Origin: Streptomyces sp. NBC_01231
GTDB lineage: Bacteria; Actinomycetota; Actinomycetes; Streptomycetales; Streptomycetaceae
NCBI GenBank assembly: GCA_035999765.1
Contig: CP108521.1
Location: 2,914,001-2,978,000 of the forward strand
DNA: 64,000 nt
Direction of reading: 5' to 3'
Positions 52,308-60,477 of the stretch are shown here, piece by piece. The position numbers were made by a program, and so were the translations under genes. Position 1 is the first letter of the stretch. Each line of letters starts with the position of its first letter. The notes under the pieces were generated by a model that saw nothing but the letters and a program-made list of their open reading frames with translations, was not told where the DNA came from and searched no databases.

Positions 52308-52384
52308 GTGCCCCCGGCAGGATTCCAACCTGCGCACGGCGCCGGAGGACCTGACCTCCTGCCAAGCGGCGGACCGAAGGGGGC
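52308..52384 (-). pseudogene. Pseudo-tRNA-Arg (CCG), candidate attachment site
   Basis: On the minus strand this reads GGCCCCC at the 5' end, CTCCGGC at the anticodon-loop position, then GTGCGCAGGTTGGAATCCTG and CCGGGGGCACC. The 3' acceptor strand and T-arm match tRNA-Arg except T-loop TTCGAAT changed to TTGGAAT, and the D- and anticodon stems no longer pair. A standard tRNA finder would likely score it low. The intact 3' half next to a tRNA-type terminator is what remains when an element integrates into a tRNA gene. Confidence 0.65.
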
Positions 52385-52449
52385 CCAGCGGGTGGGGCTC
52401 GGCTGACCTGCGGGTATACGGACTGCTCGTTCACAGCCCTCGTTATGTG

Positions 52450-52647
52450 TCAGCGTCCGGCCAAAAATGCCACGAACGCGGCCCACTCCGAGCGCCGGAA
52501 GGTGAATGAGGGGCCAACGGGAGTCTTGGAGTCGCGGACGTGGACGATGCCGGAGGTGACGGCGATCTCCATACACTCGCCGCCCTCCGCGCCGCTGTAG
52601 CTACTCTTGGACCACGCGAGTTCGGATGAGGTCTCGTCAGTACTCAT
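52450..52647 (-). CDS. DUF397 family protein
   Basis: The 65-aa product has the DUF397 core: WSKSSYSGAEGGECMEIA, a VHVRDSKTP strand and FRRSEWAAFVAFL. DUF397 proteins are partnered by DUF5753-containing XRE regulators encoded next to them, as here; in related pairs the small protein acts as a regulator's partner or toxin-like effector. The ATG overlaps the end of the upstream regulator gene (ATGA), so the pair is coupled. Confidence 0.93.
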   Translation of the reverse strand: MSTDETSSELAWSKSSYSGAEGGECMEIAVTSGIVHVRDSKTPVGPSFTFRRSEWAAFVAFLAGR

Positions 52648-53501
52648 GACTCTCCCAACAGTTCCTGCATCAGGGCGAGCGACTCACGCGGCGTAAGGGC
52701 CTGCCCACGAATGCTTCCGTAGCGCGCGGCCAGGATACGAACTTGTTCCGAGTCTGTGATCAACTGGCCCACACCCTGCACCTCCAGGTAGGCAACCTGC
52801 TGCTTGCCCTTGGGGGTCAGCAGCACGAACGGTCCATCCATCCCAGAGTTCTCCTCGCAGTCCAGCGGCAGCACTTGCAGGGTGACGTTGCGCAAGTAGC
52901 CCGACTGCAACAGGTGCTCTAGCTGTCCTCGTCGAACCTTGCGTCCACCGAGCTTGCGCCGCAGCACTGACTCGTCGATGACTGCGGTCAGCATGGGCAG
53001 CGGCCACTGGCTCAGGATTTCCTGACGTGCGAGCCTAGCGACCACCCGTTGTTCGATGGTCTCCTCGGACAACAGCGGCTGTCGACCGCTCAGCAGGGTT
53101 CGGATGAAGTCCTCTGTCTGCAACAGGCCAGGGGGCGCGAGGGTGCTGAAGAAGTTGATCTCCACTGCACTCGCCTCTAGCCGTGCGTAGTCCCGGAACC
53201 AAGCGGGGTGCCTCACCCTCGCCCTCGTCTTGGCCTTCTCCACAGCCTCGATTGTGGCCTTCAGTAGCCCACCGGCATTGAGCAGTTCGTCGGCCGTCTC
53301 CAGGAACTCCCGCTGCGGCGTCCGCCTCCCCCTCTCCAGGGAGGAAATCAGATCCTCGCTGTACCCGAGCCGGTCCCCCAACTCCTTCTGCGTGAACCCG
53401 GCCCGCTCCCGAAGCACCTTGACCTGCTTGCCGATTGCTCGGTTCAGGTCGCTCGCCTGGTCGGCTTCGTCGTACGTCTCCTGCGGCTCTGTCGCCGTCA
53501 T
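52644..53501 (-). CDS. XRE-family regulator with DUF5753 domain
   Basis: The 285-aa product has an N-terminal Cro/C1 helix-turn-helix (about residues 22-80: LRERAGFTQKELGDRLGYSEDLISSLERG) and a C-terminal DUF5753 ligand-type domain (about 95-285) beginning HPAWFRDYARLEASA. It pairs with the DUF397 gene by overlap and with the HATPase gene across a divergent promoter of about 140 bases. This trio is common in Streptomyces and linked to control of morphology and antibiotic production (BldB/AbaA-like sets). Signals are not known. Confidence 0.93.
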   Translation of the reverse strand: MTATEPQETYDEADQASDLNRAIGKQVKVLRERAGFTQKELGDRLGYSEDLISSLERGRRTPQREFLETADELLNAGGLLKATIEAVEKAKTRARVRHPAWFRDYARLEASAVEINFFSTLAPPGLLQTEDFIRTLLSGRQPLLSEETIEQRVVARLARQEILSQWPLPMLTAVIDESVLRRKLGGRKVRRGQLEHLLQSGYLRNVTLQVLPLDCEENSGMDGPFVLLTPKGKQQVAYLEVQGVGQLITDSEQVRILAARYGSIRGQALTPRESLALMQELLGES

Positions 53502-53644
53502 CCCAGCACCCGCCCTGCTGTCGCACTCACTTCACGAGGTCACGGCCGACACCCCGTACAGGACACCATCCGTACTGGTACACGCACCCTGCGTACCGAG
53601 AGACTCCCTGGTCAGGGTAGAGCGGGGCGGCCACGCTCAGTGAC

Positions 53645-54115
53645 ATGAAGTCAGGAATCTCCACCCGACGGTTCACCCAGCTCTTCAGCGCCACGCCTCG
53701 TGGCGCCCGCCTCGCCCGGCTCCTGGCTGTGCAGCAGCTCAGCGAGTGGGGGTGGCCGCCCAGCTGTGATGTGAGCGAATCCGTGGCGCTGGTCGTCGCC
53801 GAGTTGTCGACGAACGCGGTCACTCATGGGTGCGTGAAGGGACGCGGGTTCAGACTCAGCCTCACTGTCGAACCTTTGGGCACGCTCCGTATCGAAGTCG
53901 CCGATCCGCGAGGCGACCGCCCGCCCCTCCCCCGTCGCACGGCAGCCGCCGGCGATGAGAAGGGCCGCGGACTACTCCTTGTCGATGCGCTGGCCACTCG
54001 GTGGGGCAGCGAGCCATGGCTACCGTCCGGCAAGGTCGTGTGGGCGGAGATGGGCCTTGGCCCCGAGTCTTGGACACGGGGCCAAGGCCCGACGGGTCGA
54101 CCAAGAACACATTGA
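53645..54115 (+). CDS. HATPase_c anti-sigma-factor-like ATP-binding protein (RsbW-type)
   Basis: The 156-aa product has the GHKL pattern: an N box ALVVAELSTNAVTHG (about residues 48-62), a D/G1 box EVADPRGDRPP and a G2 box GRGLLLVDALATRWG. It should bind ATP and act on a sigma factor or its antagonist. The last 20 residues run past the domain. It is divergent from the XRE/DUF397 pair, the usual layout of this gene set. Confidence 0.9.
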   Translation: MKSGISTRRFTQLFSATPRGARLARLLAVQQLSEWGWPPSCDVSESVALVVAELSTNAVTHGCVKGRGFRLSLTVEPLGTLRIEVADPRGDRPPLPRRTAAAGDEKGRGLLLVDALATRWGSEPWLPSGKVVWAEMGLGPESWTRGQGPTGRPRTH

Positions 54116-54198
54116 CTACCGTAAAGACCTCAAGAGCTGGTGCAAGACCCACACCCCGCTCACGCCCTACCAGGGCTGAGGAAAAACTCCAGGAACAG

Positions 54199-54774
54199 AT
54201 GATCTTCGAGCTGTCTCGCGACGACCTCGTCCAGACCTTCGGCGCCGAGCGTGTCCGGCAGGTCCCGCTCCCAGCAGCACAGGCTGCCGGATTCACCGGC
54301 GAAGCCCTCGCACTCCTCACGAACCTCGGCCTCCCGGAGAACGAATTCGTCTCCTTCCCCGACTTCGACGATGCGGAGTCCGGCTTCCGCCGAGTCCCCT
54401 TTGAGGAGCTCGGAGCCACCTGGAACTTGCCGCCCTCCGCCGTCAACTGGGTCTTCCTGGGCGACTTCGAGATCAGCGCCGTCGTGATGGACACTCACAC
54501 CGGAGAGGTGCACCAACTGGCCGAGGGCATCATGCGCCCTGTCCCGCTGCACGGGGACCTCTCGTCACTGCTGTACACGATCACCGAGCTGACCAAGATC
54601 GTCGGGGACCTGCCCGAGGACTACGAGGACGATGACGAGTTCCTCGAAGGCTTGGGGGAGACCTTGGATGCCCTCAAGAGCGGCATCAGCCTCCACGACC
54701 CCCGCCCCTTCGGCAGCGAGCACAACGAGTGGGTTGAGATAGTCACCAACATCGGTGCAGGGATGTGGGGGTAG
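54199..54774 (+). CDS. SUKH-superfamily immunity-like protein
   Basis: The 191-aa product has the SUKH-4 pattern: a helical start with a GEALALLTNLGLPE block, a WVFLGDFEISAVVMDTHTGEVHQL strand pair, then a C-terminal ELTKIVGDLPEDYEDDDEFLEGLGETLDAL acidic helix. SUKH proteins neutralise toxins of polymorphic or contact-dependent systems. No matching toxin gene is intact next to it; the nearest toxin-like item is a truncated Fic gene. The ATG follows AGGAA. It is probably an orphan immunity gene left from or acquired for defence. Confidence 0.82.
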   Translation: MIFELSRDDLVQTFGAERVRQVPLPAAQAAGFTGEALALLTNLGLPENEFVSFPDFDDAESGFRRVPFEELGATWNLPPSAVNWVFLGDFEISAVVMDTHTGEVHQLAEGIMRPVPLHGDLSSLLYTITELTKIVGDLPEDYEDDDEFLEGLGETLDALKSGISLHDPRPFGSEHNEWVEIVTNIGAGMWG

Positions 54775-55247
54775 TCCGGACCCGCCCGACCGCTCCCCAA
54801 CGCCGCCCATGTGGAGTCGTCAAACTGGCGCCAACGAGCCCGACATCCAATCCCCCATGCTCCCATCCGGGCAACTTCCTCGAAGCAGTTCTCCGAGGAG
54901 CGTGGTCATACGGTGCCAGCCACGACGACTTGAACGACCTCCAGCGCATGGTCAAGGAGCGCTTCAAAGACGAGCACAAACCGATCAAGGCTGGGCTGGG
55001 GAGCGTTTGGCGAGGGCGCAATGCAAGCGACAAAGCTGGACGCCTCAATCCCGCGGTTATGCCCTGCGCGGACAGCACATGTCGACGACGGCCGAGATCC
55101 GCGCCGCCGTCCGCGCGGGCGGCTGAGGCCGACGGCGCCCTGCCCGCCAGGACGGAAGAGTGCCCTGGTCTGCAGGAGGCGGCGCGGCTTGGCCTCGTCA
55201 GCTGAGAAGTGCCGGTCTCTCAACCGCCAACGAGCGCAACAAGCTTG
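54775..55247. other. Gene debris between SUKH and Fic genes
   Basis: No intact gene is seen. A plus-strand frame (about 54860-55010) encodes NFLEAVLRGAWSYGASHDDL and then MVKERFKDEHKPIKAG, with protein-like composition but no start. Another frame gives MSTTAEIRAAVRAGG at 55079-55126 and may be the start of a lost antitoxin-like gene. The area seems to be a junction of several broken genes. Confidence 0.5.
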
Positions 55248-55571
55248 ATGAACACGAGGAACCTGGTGCCCTACGCCGGCGAGGTCTTCGGCCGTCTCGT
55301 CTCATCCGGCCATCTGCGGGATCTTCCCCGGCAGGAATTCGTCATCCAACTCGCCGCACTGTACGGCGACCTGAACGTCCTCCACCCGTTCCGCGAGGGC
55401 AACGGCCGTGCCCGGCGGGCGTTCCTTGCCCAACTCGGCGCCGACGTGGGATACGCCCTGAACTGGTCGGGCATGGACCCTCAACGCAACGAGGACGCCT
55501 CGGTGAAGAGCTTCCTCGGTGGCAACAATCTGTTGGAGCGGCTACTCGACGAGCTGGTCACCACGAGTTGA
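55248..55571 (+). pseudogene. N-terminally truncated Fic domain protein
   Basis: The remaining 107 aa contain the Fic core HPFREGNGRARRAF (about residues 45-58, the HxFx(D/E)GNGRxxR motif) preceded by a GEVFGRLVSSGHLRDLPRQEF helix and EFVIQLAALYGDLNVL. Fic/Doc enzymes transfer AMP or phosphate onto target proteins, often as toxins. The usual 80-100 N-terminal residues with the first helices are absent, so it is likely a fragment. The ATG at 55248 has no good ribosome site. The catalytic motif is intact, so residual activity cannot be excluded. Confidence 0.75.
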
Positions 55572-55744
55572 CCTCGATTCTTCTGAAGGCTGACGGCGAT
55601 GTCGCGAGCGGTCGGCCACTCGATATGCCGCTGATACCCGAAGGCCCGTGACACAGAGCGCGGCCGAGTTGACGCAAGCCTCCCCGTGTGACGTGGATCA
55701 CCACGACGGGAAAACCTGTTGCCCGGGCCGGGCGTCTAGCAGGT

Positions 55745-56305
55745 GTGAGATCAGTCAGAGCAGCGCTGCACGAGGTGGACGAGGAGCGCCTCGTCCGGCT
55801 GGTGGCAAAGGGCGACCGTGCCGCGTTCGAGGAGCTGTACCGGCGTACGTCGCCGTGGATGGTGGTGCGGCTGCGCCGCCGGTGTGTGGACGAGCAGATC
55901 GTCGCGGAGGTCATGCAGGAGACCTACTTGGCGGTGTGGCGCGCGGCAGGTGCGTTCGCCGGGACCGCTGTCGGGGGGACGGCCACCGGTTGGCTGTGGA
56001 CGATCGCGGCACGCCGCCTGGTCGACGCGTTCCGGCGCAGGGCTCACCACGCGGAGCCGCCGCCGGCCGCCGCTGCGCCCGACGTGGCACCCGCCGCCGA
56101 GGAGTTGGCGCTCGCGGAGACCGTCGGCGGCGACGTCGGGGACGCGTTGCGGTGCCTCGCGCCGGAGCTGAGACAGGTACTGCAGGCGATGGTGCTCGAC
56201 GGGCTGTCCGTCCGGGAGACCGCCGTCCTGCTCGGGCTGCCCGAGGGCACGGTCAAGACCCGTGCCCGCCGGGCCCGTATCGAGATGCGGAGGGCGCTGA
56301 CATGA
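55745..56305 (+). CDS. ECF RNA polymerase sigma factor
   Basis: The product of about 186 aa has sigma region 2 (LVRLVAKGDRAAFEELYRRTS, then MQETYLAVWRAAGAF) and region 4 (LRQVLQAMVLDGLSVRETAVLLGLPEGTVKTRARRARI), with a Pro/Ala linker between. The GTG at 55745 is chosen since the conserved part starts after VRSVRAALHEV; a GTG at 55688 is possible. Its stop overlaps the start of the anti-sigma gene (ATGA). It is the first of five coupled genes and probably autoregulates the operon. Confidence 0.9.
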   Translation: MRSVRAALHEVDEERLVRLVAKGDRAAFEELYRRTSPWMVVRLRRRCVDEQIVAEVMQETYLAVWRAAGAFAGTAVGGTATGWLWTIAARRLVDAFRRRAHHAEPPPAAAAPDVAPAAEELALAETVGGDVGDALRCLAPELRQVLQAMVLDGLSVRETAVLLGLPEGTVKTRARRARIEMRRALT

Positions 56306-57120
56306 GTATCGAACACGCATCGAAGCGGATCATCGAGGGATACGTACGCGGCGGCGCGGACCTCTCCGCCGACGAGGTGTGGGCCGTGGAGGCGCATCTG
56401 GAGATGTGCCGGGTGTGCCGTGACCGGTTGTCCGCCGCTGTCGGTGCCGGGGCACCCGACATGGCGCGGCTCGTCGACACGGTGTGGTCCGGCCTCGAAC
56501 CCCGACTCGCGGTCACCGCCACGATGCCGCGCCGACGGCGCTGGTCGGCGCGGCTGTCGAGGTGGATGACCCCCGCGATGGTGCCCTGGCTGGCCATGGC
56601 CGTGGGCGTGACGCTGCTGGCCCCCCTGCTCGACCTGGCCTACAGCGGCTCCGGCGAGGTGTCGTTGGTGCTGCTGCTCGCGCCGGTCCTGCCCGTGCTC
56701 GGCGTCGCGGCGTCCTGGTCGCGCGGTCTGGACCCCGCCTACGAGCTGACGGCCTCGGTGCCCAGGGTGGGGCTCCATCTGGTGCTGCGGCGCACCGCGT
56801 CCGTGCTCGGTGTGGTGGTCCCCGCGCTGCTGGTGGGCGGCTGGGCGACGGGAGTGATGGTGGTGCAGTGGTTGCTGCCCTGTCTGGCCTTCACCTCGAC
56901 GACCCTGGCGCTCGGCGGTGTCATCGGTGTGACCCGCGCCGCCTTCGTGCTGGCCGCCGTGTGGGCCGGTGTGGTCGTGGCGCCGACCCTGGCCACCAGC
57001 CGTACGACCTTCGCCCTGCAGACGGGCGGTCTGCCCGCGTGGGGGCTGATCCTCGCGGTCGGTATCGGCGTCGTGATTGCCCGCAGGGGCGCGTACACCG
57101 TGCTGGGAGCTCATCGATGA
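56302..57120 (+). CDS. Zinc-finger (ZAS-type) membrane anti-sigma factor
   Basis: The 272-aa product has the zinc-binding anti-sigma motif HLEMCRVC (HX3CX2C, about residues 32-39) in the N-terminal 75 residues. Six hydrophobic helices follow (for example TPAMVPWLAMAVGVTLLAPLLDL and GLPAWGLILAVGIGVVIA). The soluble part should bind the upstream-encoded sigma factor, while the large membrane part is bigger than in typical ZAS proteins and may sense the envelope. Both its ends overlap neighbours by four bases, so sigma, anti-sigma and transporter are made in step. Confidence 0.88.
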   Translation: MSIEHASKRIIEGYVRGGADLSADEVWAVEAHLEMCRVCRDRLSAAVGAGAPDMARLVDTVWSGLEPRLAVTATMPRRRRWSARLSRWMTPAMVPWLAMAVGVTLLAPLLDLAYSGSGEVSLVLLLAPVLPVLGVAASWSRGLDPAYELTASVPRVGLHLVLRRTASVLGVVVPALLVGGWATGVMVVQWLLPCLAFTSTTLALGGVIGVTRAAFVLAAVWAGVVVAPTLATSRTTFALQTGGLPAWGLILAVGIGVVIARRGAYTVLGAHR

Positions 57121-57962
57121 CCATCGGAAAGAACATGGGAAAGGGACACCACATGACGTCCGCCGTGAGCGCGGCCGACATCGCACCGACGGCCTACGCC
57201 TGGGAGATCCAGGCCACCGGGCTGAAGGTCAGGGTCGGTAGGAAACGGATGGCCGTCGACGGCCTCGACCTCTCGCTGGGCGTCGGCGTCCACGGACTCC
57301 TCGGCCCCAACGGGGCGGGCAAGACCACCCTCATCCGGACGCTGGCCACCGTGCTGCGCCCCACCGAGGGCAGCCTGGAACTGCTCGGCGAGTCCGTGGG
57401 CCGCATGGGCCAGCACCGTGCGGTGCGCCGCCGAATCGGCTATCTGCCACAGGAGTTCGGCTACTACAAGCGCTTCACGGTGCGCGAGTTCGTCGAGTAC
57501 ATGGCTTGGCTGAAGGAGGTGCCCAAAGCGAGCATCCCCGCGGCGGTGCAACGCGCCGTGGAACGGGTGGGTCTGGCGGACCGCGCCGACGAGAGGATGA
57601 AGGCCCTGTCGGGCGGCATGGTGCGCAGGGTCGGTATCGCCCAGGCCATCGTCAACGACCCGACGATCCTGCTCCTCGACGAGCCGACGGTGGGCCTGGA
57701 CCCGGCGCAGCGGCTGCGCTTCCGCGAGCTGCTGCAGGAGTTGGGTACGGACACCTGCGTGCTCGTCTCGACCCATCTGGTGGAGGACGTCGCCGCCGCC
57801 TGCACCGACGTGGTGCTCTTCGCCGAGGGGCGGCTGGTCTTCCAGGGCCCTCCGGACGAGCTGGCCTCGGTGGGCGGCCCGGAGCATGTGGGTGACAGCC
57901 CGCTTGAACGCGGCTACTCGGCCCTGCTGCTCAACCCCAAGCAGGAAAGGGGGACTTGGTGA
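57117..57962 (+). CDS. ABC transporter ATP-binding protein
   Basis: The 281-aa product has Walker A LLGPNGAGKTTLI (about residues 62-74), the ABC signature ALSGGMVRRVGIAQAI, Walker B TILLLDEPTVGLDP and the switch His in LVSTHLVEDV. It belongs to the ABC-2 drug/lipid exporter type. The ATG at 57117 overlaps the anti-sigma stop; ATG 57135 and ATG 57153 are alternatives with better ribosome-site spacing. It energises the two membrane proteins that follow. Confidence 0.92.
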   Translation: MTIGKNMGKGHHMTSAVSAADIAPTAYAWEIQATGLKVRVGRKRMAVDGLDLSLGVGVHGLLGPNGAGKTTLIRTLATVLRPTEGSLELLGESVGRMGQHRAVRRRIGYLPQEFGYYKRFTVREFVEYMAWLKEVPKASIPAAVQRAVERVGLADRADERMKALSGGMVRRVGIAQAIVNDPTILLLDEPTVGLDPAQRLRFRELLQELGTDTCVLVSTHLVEDVAAACTDVVLFAEGRLVFQGPPDELASVGGPEHVGDSPLERGYSALLLNPKQERGTW

Positions 57963-59347
57963 ACGGCCGCGTTCTGCGTATCGAGTTGAGGCGTTCGGTC
58001 GCCCCGTGGGCCGGCGTCGTGGTCCTGGTACCGGCGCTGGCGTTCCTGTACCTGCTCCCCGGACAGTGGTGGACGGGCACCACGGCGTGGACGGCGCAGT
58101 GGACGCCCATGGCCCTGTGGACCCGCTCCCTGCTGTACTACCTGTGGCCGCTTGCCGTGGGGCTCGGGGCGTTGCAGGGCCTGCGTGACCACCGCTCGAA
58201 GATGTCCGAGCTGCTGACGACCACATCGCGGCCCGCCCGGCACCGCGCGGCCATGCTGGCGGGCACGACGGCGATCACACTGGCCTCGGCCTTTGCGCTT
58301 CTCGTCCTCGTGGGTGGGGTCCAGGTGCTCGCCAACACCGAGTACATGCACCTCGGGTGGTTGCCGATCTCGCTGGTGGGGGCGTTCTCTCTCGTCGCGG
58401 GGGCCGTGCTGGGCATGGGGGCCGGGCGGGCACTGCCGTCCGTGCTCACCCCGCCCACGCTGGCCATGGGCGCCTTCGTGTTCACCACCCTCATGCACCT
58501 GTCGCTGGGCCGGACGGAGACGACCACGGCGGCGGGGGTCCCGGCCACGGAGCCGAACCGGATCTCGCTGCTGTCACCGGCGGTCGACGAGGTGCGCGAT
58601 GCGCTCGTCACGCTCTCCGCCTCCGTGCACGTCGGGCAGACGATCTGGCTGCTCGGCATGGCCGCGACCGGCTTCGCGCTGCTGGTCGCCGCGACTCCGC
58701 GCGCCCGGCTGATCGCCCTGACGCCCGTCCTGGCGGGCGCGGTGATCGCCCTGCTCGTCCTCCCTTCCGACCCGCGCCGGATGTACGTCGTCGACAAGGC
58801 CGCCGCGGAGCTGGTGTGCGACGGCCCGGTGTGCGTGACGAAGACGCAGCAGGCACGGCTCGCGGACCTCGCGGGCCCCGGCAAGGAGGCGCTGCGTCTG
58901 CTGCGCGGTGCCCTCGGTGATCAGGCGCCGGACTCGGTCCGGGAGAACACCGCCGTACTGCCGGAGGGCTCCACGCCGCGGTGGTCCCGCAGCACCGTGC
59001 TCTTCGACTTCGACGACGACATCGTCGCCACCGCGAAGGGCGAGGAGCTGACCTGGGCCCTGATCGCCAAGGGCATGGTGCCAGGATGCACCCCCACAAG
59101 CTGGAGTGGCTTCGGGAATGATGAATTCGCGCAGGCCGTCGCGCTGGCCTGGGTCCTCGGGGACCTCAAGCCGCTTCCCGGCACGTTGTTGCGCCGCGAG
59201 GTCGACGCCGAGGCCCGCCCGGTGTGGAACGAACTCAAGGCGCTGCCACGGGCCGAGCAGCTCTCGCGGATCAACGCGATGCGCGCCGCAGCAGTCTCCT
59301 GCAAGGGCGACACGTTCGACGCGCTGAAGGGCGGTGCGTCCCGGTGA
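57959..59347 (+). CDS. ABC transporter permease-like membrane protein
   Basis: The 462-aa product has about six helices in the first 270 residues (WAGVVVLVPALAFLYLLPG, AITLASAFALLVLVGGVQVL, LLGMAATGFALLVAATPRA), then a 190-residue soluble C-terminal part with two Cys (CDGPVCVTK) and a DDDIVATAKGEELTW stretch. The soluble domain resembles an extracytoplasmic protein part and has no named match. It starts at GTG 57959, overlapping the ATPase stop, after GGAAAGGGGG. It is the probable transmembrane partner of the ATPase. Confidence 0.85.
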   Translation: MNGRVLRIELRRSVAPWAGVVVLVPALAFLYLLPGQWWTGTTAWTAQWTPMALWTRSLLYYLWPLAVGLGALQGLRDHRSKMSELLTTTSRPARHRAAMLAGTTAITLASAFALLVLVGGVQVLANTEYMHLGWLPISLVGAFSLVAGAVLGMGAGRALPSVLTPPTLAMGAFVFTTLMHLSLGRTETTTAAGVPATEPNRISLLSPAVDEVRDALVTLSASVHVGQTIWLLGMAATGFALLVAATPRARLIALTPVLAGAVIALLVLPSDPRRMYVVDKAAAELVCDGPVCVTKTQQARLADLAGPGKEALRLLRGALGDQAPDSVRENTAVLPEGSTPRWSRSTVLFDFDDDIVATAKGEELTWALIAKGMVPGCTPTSWSGFGNDEFAQAVALAWVLGDLKPLPGTLLRREVDAEARPVWNELKALPRAEQLSRINAMRAAAVSCKGDTFDALKGGASR

Positions 59348-59919
59348 GATGGCTGACCCTGTATGCGCGCTCGCGTCAGGTACCCGCGTCGCTGGCCGCG
59401 GTGCTGATCGGCGCGGTGACGGTGTGGGCACTCGCCCGGGACGGGAACGCGGGGCCCGTTGATCCGCGCATGCCCGTGCTCGTCCTCACCACGGGGGCGA
59501 TGGCGGTCTCGGTCGGGCTCGGCGGGCAGGACCTCGCGCTGGACCGGACGGCCGCGATCCGCTGGATGCCCCGCAGAGCGGCGCACGTGCTGCTCGCCGG
59601 TGTGGCCGTCGCCGCGTCGCTGCTGACGGTGCAGACCATGGGCGTGTCCATGGCCACCACCGCGTTCGTCGTCCGGGACAGCGCGGGCCTGATGGGCCTG
59701 GTCGCCCTCGGCGCGGCGCTCTCGGGCGGCCAGTACGCATGGACGCTGCCGTTCGCCTGGCTCTCGCTGGTGTTCCTCGCCCCGCCCCCGACGAGTACAC
59801 CGATGCACGTGGCGATGTGGATGCTGCTGCCTCCCGGCACGACAGCGGCCACCTGGACAGCCCTGGTCCTTACGGTCGTCGGCACAACGGCGTACGCCGT
59901 CGCGGGCCCGAGGCGGTAG
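59344..59919 (+). CDS. Second membrane subunit of the ABC operon
   Basis: The 191-aa product has five to six hydrophobic helices (VPASLAAVLIGAVTVWAL, PVLVLTTGAMAVSVGLGG, AAHVLLAGVAVAASLLTV, SAGLMGLVALGAALSGG, TWTALVLTVVGTTAYAV) and short loops. It has no signature beyond that. The GTG start overlaps the preceding stop by four bases (GTGA). It is the last gene of the five-gene operon, with a strong terminator 100 bases downstream. Confidence 0.85.
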   Translation: MRWLTLYARSRQVPASLAAVLIGAVTVWALARDGNAGPVDPRMPVLVLTTGAMAVSVGLGGQDLALDRTAAIRWMPRRAAHVLLAGVAVAASLLTVQTMGVSMATTAFVVRDSAGLMGLVALGAALSGGQYAWTLPFAWLSLVFLAPPPTSTPMHVAMWMLLPPGTTAATWTALVLTVVGTTAYAVAGPRR

Positions 59920-60016
59920 CCGGACCCCGGCCCCGTGGGTGGCTACGTTCGTAGCCGTGACGTCCGGTTTGAACTGGTACGGATCGGGGGTTCGACCAAG
60001 CCCCTGATCCGGGGAA

Positions 60017-60056
60017 AAGGGCCCCTGACCAGCATGTTCCCTGGCCAGGGGCCCTT
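60017..60056. terminator. Bidirectional hairpin terminator between ABC operon and rnpB
   Basis: AAGGGCCCCTGACCAG (60017-60032) pairs with CTGGCCAGGGGCCCTT (60041-60056) with one G-T pair and an 8-base loop. The A-rich left flank gives a U-run only for the minus-strand transcript. It terminates rnpB on the minus strand and likely the ABC operon on the plus strand. Confidence 0.9.
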
Positions 60057-60060
60057 GGGG

Positions 60061-60477
60061 GCAGACGAGTCGGGCTGTACGCCGGGTTCTGTCGCCCGGT
60101 CGCCTCGCGGCGGCCGGGGAGACGGCCATCCATCTAGGGCCGGCGTTGCCGCCGGCCTCGTGCGGTCTACCCGAGGACTCGGGCGGGCAGCCCTCGAACG
60201 TCCTCGCAGAGCCGCGTTTTACGGCGGCTCCTTTTGACCTTGCTCCGGGTGGGGTTTACCTAGCTGCCCAGGTCGCCCTGGGCACTGGTGGTCTCTTACA
60301 CCACCGTTTCACCCTTACCGGGGGCCGAAGTCCCCGGCGGTCTGTTTTCTGTGGCACTGTCCCGCGGGTCACCCCGGGTGGCCGTTAGCCATCACCCTGC
60401 CCTGTGGAGCCCGGACGTTCCTCGGGAAGTGTCCCGTCAGGGGCACTCCACGCGGCCGTCCGCCCGGCTCGTCTGCC
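60061..60477 (-). ncRNA. rnpB: RNase P RNA (bacterial type A)
   Basis: The minus strand reads as the M1-like RNA. The termini GCAGACGAG (5', from 60477) and CTCGTCTGC (3', ending 60061) pair as helix P1. Near the 5' end are TGGAGTGCC, CTTCCCGAGGAACGTCCGGGCTCC (split between P2/P3 and CR-I) and ACAGGGTGATGG. GAGGGGTAACTC-type P10/11 and the 3' ACAGAACCCGGCGTACAGCC block follow. It is the catalytic subunit that trims tRNA 5' ends. A -10-like TAGCAT lies at 60491-60486. The first about 40 bases overlap the 3' end of the upstream EamA gene. Confidence 0.95.

Larger units (their letters stand above)
51914..52449. other. Intergenic stretch with terminator and pseudo-tRNA, no intact gene
   Basis: These 536 bases hold no intact gene. 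A plus-strand frame from 51946 (CEYGNAYLAESGRPVSS) reads like protein but has no start or partner. The right part carries the terminator at 52251-52290 and the tRNA-derived element at 52308-52384, described separately. The block has the look of an integration site edge. Confidence 0.55.

Noticed and set aside
52308..52384. Functional tRNA-Arg gene
   Set aside because: T-loop TTGGAAT is changed, and D- and anticodon stems do not pair, so a working tRNA is unlikely.
49894..55600. Intact prophage or conjugative element in the insertion zone
   Set aside because: No integrase, replication, structural or transfer gene is intact; only relics and regulators are present.
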